Shown here piece after piece: positions 6,048-10,837 of a DNA stretch of 10,837 nt. Every line of letters starts with the position of its first letter. Within the stretch, counting starts at the first letter, position 1. The stretch covers positions 1 through 10,837 of the forward strand of contig JAHLLU010000041.1 in the NCBI GenBank assembly GCA_020444005.1, read 5' to 3'. The notes under the pieces are model-generated. The model did not search any database and was not told the origin of the DNA. It saw only the letters and a list, made by a program, of their open reading frames with translations. Made by a program: the position numbers and the translations under genes. The stretch comes from an archaeon. GTDB lineage: Archaea; Thermoproteota; Bathyarchaeia; TCS64.

Positions 6048-6432
6048 ATGAACCCAGAGTGGAACCTATCAGTATGCGGACTAAACTGCGCCACATGCGA
6101 CTTCTACTTAGCATCAAAAGGAAACGCCGAAAAACAACAAGAGATCATAGACTGGTTCCTCGAAGACTACGGCAAAACCCTAACACCCATGCAAACCATG
6201 TGCCACGGCTGCAGAGCCCCAGACACAATCCACTGGAGTCCAGACTGCACAATCAGACTATGCGCCAAAGAAAAAAAAAGTAAATAACTGTACCGAGTGC
6301 CCCGAGTTCATCTGTACAAAACTAGACGCCTTCCAAAACGACGGACACAAGAGCCACCATCAAGCAGTAGAAAACCTCAAACAAATCCAAAAAACAGGAC
6401 TCCAATGGATAAAAAACAACGCTTCAAAATAA
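6048..6432 (+). pseudogene. DUF3795 cysteine-rich protein, frame broken at an A9 run
   Basis: The frame starting at ATG 6048 encodes MNPEWNLSVCGLNCATCDFY, typical of DUF3795, and stops at 6285-6287 after AKEKKSK. From 6280 the +1 frame continues the family pattern, NNCTECPEFICTKLDAF followed by a short helical tail, and stops at 6430-6432. The junction is a run of nine A (6271-6279); eight A would give one intact protein of about 127 residues. The combined product has ten cysteines (CGLNCATC, CHGC, then C-x2-C and two more), suggesting metal binding; function is unknown. It is a homopolymer sequencing error, a recent mutation, or a slippage site. A longer TTG start at 6024 is less likely than ATG 6048, which lies about 28 bp from a TATA-like box. 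Family call is firm; pseudogene status is open. Confidence 0.7.
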
Positions 6433-6456
6433 GAAACCTTCACAACAATTCACACC

Positions 6457-6469
6457 AAAAAAATTTTTT
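6457..6469. terminator. A7T6 tract between convergent genes, bidirectional terminator candidate
   Basis: Seven A followed by six T lie between the end of the DUF3795 gene (6432) and the end of the MFS gene (6497). On the plus strand the T run follows DUF3795; on the minus strand the seven A become a T run after the MFS gene. Archaeal termination depends mainly on oligo-T tracts, so this may stop both transcripts. Confidence 0.5.
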
Positions 6470-6496
6470 CCCAAAGTACCCACCAGTAGACACCAG

Positions 6497-7699
6497 CTAG
6501 CCACTTTCCCGGAAATAATACCAATACAAAACACCATTCAAAGCCAACAAAACCGCACCAGTATAAAACGGCAAAGTCAAACTAACAGCCTCAAACATAT
6601 ACCCAGCCAAACTAGGCGCCACAGTCTGAGCCCCCATACGAGCACTATTACTAACCCCAATAGCCGTCGCCGTCTCCTCCGGATCCACCATCCCAGACGC
6701 AAAAGTCTGACGAATAGGCATACTAAACAAAACCACCAACCGAATCAAAACCATCATAACCACCGCCAAAGGATACCAATCCACCAAAGCAAACCCAACA
6801 GTCAAAACACTCGAAGCCACCCGAGAAACAATCAACGTATTAATCGAACCCAACAAATCCACCACCCGAGGCACCAACAAATACGTAAACATACTAATGA
6901 AACGAGCAAACGCCAAAATCGGACCAAGCGCATCACTACCAACACCAAACCGGTAAAAGAAATACAACGTCATCAAACTATTCACCATACTCCACCCAAA
7001 ACCACTCGTACTCCGAACAAGACTAAACTTCAAAATCGTACTCCAGTTCTTAATCTTCCGAGGCTCCTGCTTCTCACCAGCCACCACTCTTGTATGAGAC
7101 TCCTTCAATGGGAACAGAAACACCAAAGAAACAAGATTAACAACAGTACACGCCGCCCAGAGAACCTGATGAGCCCCCACAACATCAAACCCCATCGAAG
7201 ACTCAAGATACTGAGGCAAACCACCAAAAGCCAAACCAACAGTAGTAGCCAAACTATTAGTTATCGCCATAGTACTATACACATTAGGACGCTCCAACGC
7301 ATCCGTCTTATCCGTAATATACCCAGACACCACAGGCTGACCAGCTCCCACACCCTCACCCATAGCACCTACACCCTGAGCCACAGCCAATAACCAAAAA
7401 TCAGTAGTCACAGCAAACAAACCAGTCCTGACAGAAGACAAAATACAGCCAAGGATCAGAAACGGCTTACGCCCATACCGATCACAAAGATACCCAAAAA
7501 TAATATTGTTAAGGGCGCTGATGAGAGTCGCCACACTCAGCAAAAGCCCAATCTCAACAGGGCTAAACCCAAGCAAAGCAAAATAAATAGCCCTAACTAC
7601 CTGCAGGAAACCCATAACGATCCGACGAGTAAACATACTCCCCGTTAAGAGCGAAATATCCCTGTCGAAACCAACCCGAAGTCTATCTAAAGTCTCCAT
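6497..7699 (-). CDS. Major facilitator superfamily transporter
   Basis: A 400-residue integral membrane protein with about twelve hydrophobic segments split by a charged central loop (KESHTRVVAGEKQEPRKIKN, about residues 200-220). The MFS motif A, GYLCDRYGRKPF (69-80), sits between the second and third segments. It is a secondary transporter; the substrate is not predictable, though drug/H+ antiporter-like sequences look most similar. The ATG is 11 nt after the stop of the PLP enzyme gene and is preceded by a weak GAGAG element, so the two form an operon. Its coding strand is unusually rich in G and T: one 60-base line (6781-6840) is 80% A+C on the opposite strand. Codons mostly end in G or T, unlike the A/C-ending codons of the neighbours. 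Confidence 0.93.
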   Translation of the reverse strand: METLDRLRVGFDRDISLLTGSMFTRRIVMGFLQVVRAIYFALLGFSPVEIGLLLSVATLISALNNIIFGYLCDRYGRKPFLILGCILSSVRTGLFAVTTDFWLLAVAQGVGAMGEGVGAGQPVVSGYITDKTDALERPNVYSTMAITNSLATTVGLAFGGLPQYLESSMGFDVVGAHQVLWAACTVVNLVSLVFLFPLKESHTRVVAGEKQEPRKIKNWSTILKFSLVRSTSGFGWSMVNSLMTLYFFYRFGVGSDALGPILAFARFISMFTYLLVPRVVDLLGSINTLIVSRVASSVLTVGFALVDWYPLAVVMMVLIRLVVLFSMPIRQTFASGMVDPEETATAIGVSNSARMGAQTVAPSLAGYMFEAVSLTLPFYTGAVLLALNGVLYWYYFRESG

Positions 7700-7710
7700 C
7701 GCTCTCAGAG

Positions 7711-8877
7711 TTAACCGAAGAGCGTCTTAAACCGCTCAACGATAACCTCCTCGTCCCCAGGCTGCAGATTAAGGGCATTAATAATAAAATCATTACTATC
7801 ACCCCAGTTACGCATCCATATCTCAGGATCGCCTTCACGCATCTTCCGTAAAAGCGCGTTGGTCTCAGCAATACCCAAGTCGTTCAATATTACATGAAGC
7901 CCTATAGTATGATAACCTGTACCCTCACCTGACTTAGGATAATACTCCATAGTAGCGTTCTTCAAACCGGGCAAGTCCTTGATGTTCTTCTCGATGTACT
8001 TTACCTTCGCCCAAGCCGGCTGGAAACGCATCTTATCGTGATCCATCTCCATCCATTCATCAAAAGCCACCAAGAGCCCAATAATCTCCTGACGATCAAG
8101 CTTGTAGCCCCTACCGAGGCTCCTATAGAAGCCTGCCTGTTCATTTGGTCCGGCCTCTGCACCTATGAAGCTGTGCAGTGAAATAGCCTCAATGAGGTCT
8201 TTTCTTCCATAGATGTAACCTGTGCTGTTTGGTCCACCCACATATTTTCCACCAACAGCGACAAGATCAGCACCCATCTCCATGAACTTCGCCTGAACAT
8301 CCTTTGGGTAAGTCATTCCAGCTGCGTCAACAATTACTGGAACACCATGACGTTTACCGATCTCAATAACCTTCTCCAATGGACAAATGTACGGGTTACC
8401 CCAAGAAGGATACGCGTAATGAATCGCCGCCGTCTTCTCCGTAATAACCGCCTCAAGTTGCTCTGGCGGACAACCCCATTTCTCGTCACCCACGAAAACG
8501 AACTTACCTCCCGCCACCTCCATGCTTCTATCATAAACCAGAAGCCGAGCGTTCCGCTGAATGATTATCTCGTTCTTCAATCCCTCTGTGTTAGGCAATC
8601 GTCTCATGGCTTCTGGGTCTTTTCCAGCCATACACGCTGCCGCAGCAAGCACTAGAGCGTTAAATGCTCCACTTGTGATCCAAGCTGCTGGGGCGTTGAT
8701 TGCCTTTGCGATGTGTTTGCTGCCGTTCTCAATGAGATCCCACATGTAGACGTAGGACTTGTTAGCTTCCTCCATAGCCTCCAATACCGTGGGGGAAAGA
8801 GTGCTTCCTCCAAGTCTTGTAAGGTGAAATGCCGCGTTTACGACTCTTTTTGCGCCGTATTTACTGTAAATGCTCAT
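7711..8877 (-). CDS. SelA-fold PLP-dependent enzyme (aminotransferase fold type I)
   Basis: A 388-residue protein related to L-seryl-tRNA(Sec) selenium transferase (SelA) and to SelA-like sugar-acid ammonia-lyases such as D-glucosaminate-6-phosphate ammonia-lyase. Visible: N-terminus MSIYSKYGAKRVVNAAFHLTRLGGSTL, typical of this group; Asp184 in VIVDAAGMTY, which should pair with the PLP ring nitrogen; and Lys211 in AVGGKYVGGP, the expected Schiff-base lysine. True selenocysteine synthesis is unlikely, because archaea use SepSecS; an amino-acid or amino-sugar-acid lyase is more plausible. The start at 8877 is preferred to one 23 codons upstream (8946): the family begins here, a TATA-like TTTTAT lies about 26 bp upstream, and the longer form would overlap the preceding gene. 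An MFS transporter follows 11 nt downstream and may carry the substrate or product. Confidence 0.88.
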   Translation of the reverse strand: MSIYSKYGAKRVVNAAFHLTRLGGSTLSPTVLEAMEEANKSYVYMWDLIENGSKHIAKAINAPAAWITSGAFNALVLAAAACMAGKDPEAMRRLPNTEGLKNEIIIQRNARLLVYDRSMEVAGGKFVFVGDEKWGCPPEQLEAVITEKTAAIHYAYPSWGNPYICPLEKVIEIGKRHGVPVIVDAAGMTYPKDVQAKFMEMGADLVAVGGKYVGGPNSTGYIYGRKDLIEAISLHSFIGAEAGPNEQAGFYRSLGRGYKLDRQEIIGLLVAFDEWMEMDHDKMRFQPAWAKVKYIEKNIKDLPGLKNATMEYYPKSGEGTGYHTIGLHVILNDLGIAETNALLRKMREGDPEIWMRNWGDSNDFIINALNLQPGDEEVIVERFKTLFG

Positions 8878-8893
8878 ACAGGTAAATGTGGTG

Positions 8894-8907
8894 AAAAACG
8901 ATAAAAC
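8894..8907 (-). promoter_or_regulatory. TATA-like element of the PLP-MFS operon, with T5 tract after the NIP7-like gene
   Basis: On the minus strand TTTTATCGTTTTT ends at 8894. The TTTTAT part lies about 26 bp upstream of the ATG at 8877, and no Shine-Dalgarno sequence precedes that ATG, fitting a leaderless transcript. The same T-rich stretch lies just past the NIP7-like stop (8915) and may also terminate that upstream operon. Confidence 0.4.
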
Positions 8908-8914
8908 ACTATGC

Positions 8915-9349
8915 CTATTCTCGGCGTAGAAAGTCACCGACATCATACAAGTTTTTTACAACTCTAAGGTCTCGACTGGTCTCGTAACGCCCATAACCGA
9001 TACACTCCTCACCGAACATCACAAGACAGTAACCACCAAGACGCACACCAGCAGTTCTATCCACGATATTCTCATCAAAAACATCCTTACCAACAACAAA
9101 AAGCCAAGCAGTATCCCGATCAACATAGACCTTGTGCGTAGATGGCTCATCTGAAAGCATCTGCAAGAGTATACTACTAGGCTCGAAACGCTGTTTATTC
9201 TGACCCAGATAAGTGCCAGTGTAGAAAAGTTCAGGTATATCTATTGGTGGGGATAAGGTTGATGAGAACCGCTTATTGTTAATGTTCACAACATCAACGG
9301 GCTTATACTTTGAACCGATATCACGGAGGAAACGCTTCAACAACCTCAT
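8915..9349 (-). CDS. NIP7-like pre-PUA/PUA RNA-binding protein
   Basis: A 144-residue protein that aligns by eye with archaeal/eukaryal NIP7: TGTYLG and a K-R-F stretch in the pre-PUA half, HKVYVDRDTAWLFVVGKDVF at the domain junction, then GYCLVMFGEECIGYGRYETS and the closing LYDVGDFLRRE, equivalent to the conserved end of the NIP7 PUA domain (D-x-G-E-Y-x-R). NIP7 binds RNA and acts in ribosome biogenesis, and in archaea has been linked to rRNA binding and modification. Its ATG overlaps the stop of the upstream methyltransferase in an ATGA, so translation is probably coupled, and the product may deliver or stabilise RNA for that enzyme. It might instead be classed simply as a PUA-domain protein. 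Confidence 0.75.
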   Translation of the reverse strand: MRLLKRFLRDIGSKYKPVDVVNINNKRFSSTLSPPIDIPELFYTGTYLGQNKQRFEPSSILLQMLSDEPSTHKVYVDRDTAWLFVVGKDVFDENIVDRTAGVRLGGYCLVMFGEECIGYGRYETSRDLRVVKNLYDVGDFLRRE

Positions 9350-10230
9350 TGTTTCACCACCTTGGCTACAAAGAACCCCTGTGTACCTGTCACATCTGGC
9401 CAGAAGCGTCTACAGTAGCCTATTTTCTTGTCCAGATCAATGCTATCGATGTCGGTTACCGCTGGGGCGCCGAGGCCCTTAAGCTCAACGAGTTCAACAT
9501 CATGGTTCTCTACTAACCACTGGACGTTTTGCTCGTTTTCCTCTGGTTCAAGGCTGCACGTCGAGTAGAGCAAAACTCCACCAGTAATCAGTAGATTCAA
9601 TGCTTTGGTTATGAGCCTTTTCTGCAACTCAGCATTCCGCTCTATGTCTTCCATGGTTCGTCGTTTGAACCATTGTTTGTCTGTGACATAGTTGCCTGAG
9701 CATGGAGCATCAAGCAATACCTTAGTGAAGCCTTCCTCGTCGGGAAGCTCTAATGCATCAACATGGTGAATAATCGTATTGATGACCTTACAACGTTCAA
9801 CATTATTCTCAGTAGCAAAGAGACGATCACGATTAATGTCAACAGCAACGATGATTCCCTTGTTTTGCATGTAGGCTGCTGCTTGTGTTGTTTTTCCGCC
9901 GGGCGCTGACGCCATGTCAAGAAGGCGGTCTTCAGGGGTGGGTAGTAGTGCTTGTACTGGGTACTGGGACACGGTTTCTTGGAGACTGTATTGTCCTAGG
10001 AGGTACTCGATGCTTGCTCCGAGACTGAAGGGAGAATATTGTACCTTGTATCCGTGGTCGAGGTATGGTATCTTCTCAAGCTCTACGCCTTGTTCGGTTA
10101 GGGTTTCTACTAGTATCTCGTCTGTAGTCCTTAACGGGTTTATTCTGATGGCTTTGGGTGTGGTCTCGTCTCCAGTTAGCGTTGAGCCCATGGCTCGGTA
10201 TCGCTCGATGAACCATTCCCTTCCGCTCAT
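9346..10230 (-). CDS. NSUN/Trm4-type RNA cytosine-C5 methyltransferase
   Basis: SAM-dependent enzyme that makes 5-methylcytosine in tRNA or rRNA. The 294 residues contain the RNA-side IRIN (28-31), the SAM-binding motif DMASAPGGKTTQ (105-116), Asp131 (VAVDIN) for the SAM ribose, DAPCSG (174-179) with Cys177, and STCSLEPEEN with Cys225, the two-cysteine signature of RNA m5C methyltransferases (the TC-motif cysteine attacks the base). The C-terminal GFFVAK strand is present. Length fits archaeal single-domain members without a fused PUA domain; the adjacent NIP7-like gene may supply that function. The ATG at 10230 has a TATA-like GTTATAAC about 26 bp upstream and no ribosome-binding site. Substrate RNA cannot be told from sequence. 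Confidence 0.92.
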   Translation of the reverse strand: MSGREWFIERYRAMGSTLTGDETTPKAIRINPLRTTDEILVETLTEQGVELEKIPYLDHGYKVQYSPFSLGASIEYLLGQYSLQETVSQYPVQALLPTPEDRLLDMASAPGGKTTQAAAYMQNKGIIVAVDINRDRLFATENNVERCKVINTIIHHVDALELPDEEGFTKVLLDAPCSGNYVTDKQWFKRRTMEDIERNAELQKRLITKALNLLITGGVLLYSTCSLEPEENEQNVQWLVENHDVELVELKGLGAPAVTDIDSIDLDKKIGYCRRFWPDVTGTQGFFVAKVVKQ

Positions 10231-10301
10231 GCCTAGAAATTGACGGTGCTACGTTATAACCCCATGGAATAATTTATGCCAGCCGAGGAGAACATGAAAC
10301 C
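10231..10301. promoter_or_regulatory. Divergent promoter region between methyltransferase and peptidase genes
   Basis: This 71-bp spacer holds GTTATAAC (10253-10260), about 26 bp from the minus-strand ATG at 10230, and AATAATTTAT (about 10267-10276), about 27-30 bp from the plus-strand ATG at 10302. GAGGAG at 10285-10290 could be a ribosome-binding site for the plus gene, but only if transcription begins upstream of it; with the proposed TATA box the transcript would be nearly leaderless. Confidence 0.5.
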
Positions 10302-10837
10302 ATGAAACGGGGTAGAATAAGGGAATTTGGATTAACACCGGGGCGAATACCGACTGGAAAGTATAACACCATGGCTGATGTTGATGGAGTCGGTGTCGGA
10401 CATTGCACTGTCATCGAGGGTGATGACATCAGGACAGGGGTTACAGCCATCACACCCCACAGTGGAAACCTCTACGAGGAGAAGGTCACGGCAGCTGTTG
10501 ATGTCTTCAACGGATACGGAAAATCCGTTGGACTCAGTCAAATCGTGAACGAGGGCACAATTGAGACCCCTATTATGCTGACTGAGACCCTGAACACCTT
10601 CAAGGTAGCTGATGCTTTGATTGATTACTTTCCCGAGAAGACAGGTTTCACCCCAAGAAGCCTAAACTCGTTAGTTGGTGAGACCAACGGCGGTTATCTC
10701 ACGGATAACCAGAACCGCAGAATTGGGAAAGAGGAGGTCTTTGTGGCGATTAGTGATGCTTTAAGCTGTAAGGGACCCGTAGCCGAGGGATGTGTAGGCG
10801 GAGGAACACCCATGACCGGCTATGGATTCAAGGGGGG
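10302..10837 (+). CDS. P1-family (DmpA/BapA-type) aminopeptidase, 3' end cut by window
   Basis: The N-terminal 178 residues of an N-terminal-nucleophile peptidase of the DmpA/BapA family (L-aminopeptidase D-Ala-esterase or beta-aminopeptidase type). The start MKRGRIREFGLTPGRIPTGKYN, then MADVDGVGVGHCTV, VTAITPHSGN, the stretch from KVTAAVDVFNGYGKS to NEGTIETPIMLTETLN, NSLVGETNGG, and EGCVGGGTPMTGYGFKG follow the family order. Members self-cleave to expose a catalytic Ser, Thr or Cys; by family order that site should lie just beyond the window edge, so activity cannot be judged. ATG 10302 is preferred over the out-of-frame ATG 10294, which ends after three codons. It is divergent from the methyltransferase gene and probably cytosolic, with no signal peptide seen. 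Confidence 0.9.
   Translation, partial: MKRGRIREFGLTPGRIPTGKYNTMADVDGVGVGHCTVIEGDDIRTGVTAITPHSGNLYEEKVTAAVDVFNGYGKSVGLSQIVNEGTIETPIMLTETLNTFKVADALIDYFPEKTGFTPRSLNSLVGETNGGYLTDNQNRRIGKEEVFVAISDALSCKGPVAEGCVGGGTPMTGYGFKG

Noticed and set aside
6297..6500. Open frame coding for a basic 67-residue protein
   Set aside because: It lies out of frame over the second half of the DUF3795 gene; the translation is low-complexity and basic, as expected for a shadow of A/C-rich coding DNA.
7094..7393. 99-residue open frame on the plus strand opposite the MFS gene
   Set aside because: Its translation is Thr/Asn/Arg/His-rich low complexity, produced by the A/C-rich complement of a membrane-protein gene.
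8878..8946. 23-codon N-terminal extension of the PLP enzyme
   Set aside because: It overlaps the NIP7-like gene, covers the probable TATA box, and lacks similarity to family N-termini; homologues begin near MSIYSKYG.
1..10837. CRISPR arrays, insertion sequences or rRNA genes
   Set aside because: I saw no regularly spaced repeats with unique spacers, no transposase or integrase motifs with terminal inverted repeats, and no rRNA-like sequence.

Overview
The window looks archaeal. The evidence is: start codons preceded by TATA-like boxes about 25-30 bp upstream rather than by Shine-Dalgarno sequences; a class II tRNA gene without encoded CCA; an archaeal/eukaryal-type pair of an NSUN/Trm4-like RNA m5C methyltransferase and a NIP7-like pre-PUA/PUA protein; a DUF3795 protein; and secreted proteins rich in N-glycosylation sequons. 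I cannot name the lineage from the sequence.

Layout. 1-4044 (+): a tightly packed operon for extracytoplasmic proteins, with a serpin cut by the left edge, then an 807-residue doubly anchored protein with PepSY-like repeats, then a small membrane-anchored protein. Serpins and PepSY modules are both associated with protease control, so the operon may serve protease control at the cell surface. 4045-4365: 321 bases without a gene, holding three hairpins, a short motif repeated three times, and a 16-base segment that is the exact reverse complement of the variable arm of the tRNA just downstream. 4366-4452 (+): a tRNA with every visible serine identity element, but an anticodon loop that reads GAA (phenylalanine) in the only good fold. 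4453-4679: noncoding, with hairpins, a 21-bp imperfect tandem repeat and a TATA box.

4680-5531 (+): a short-chain dehydrogenase/reductase, overlapping tail to tail with an HD-domain hydrolase (5505-6014, -). The HD gene is divergent from a cysteine-rich DUF3795 gene (6048-6432, +), and one AT-rich box lies at promoter distance from both. The DUF3795 reading frame is broken at a run of nine A. An A7T6 tract then separates it from a convergent MFS transporter (6497-7699, -), which sits 11 nt downstream of a SelA-fold PLP enzyme (7711-8877, -) in an apparent two-gene operon.

8915-10230 (-): a translationally coupled NSUN methyltransferase and NIP7-like protein (ATGA overlap), probably acting in rRNA/tRNA maturation. 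It shares a 71-bp divergent promoter region with a P1-family (DmpA/BapA-type) peptidase that starts at 10302 and runs off the right edge.

The most interesting items are the serine-bodied tRNA with a GAA anticodon, the antisense-like hairpin upstream of it, and the DUF3795 frameshift at A9.
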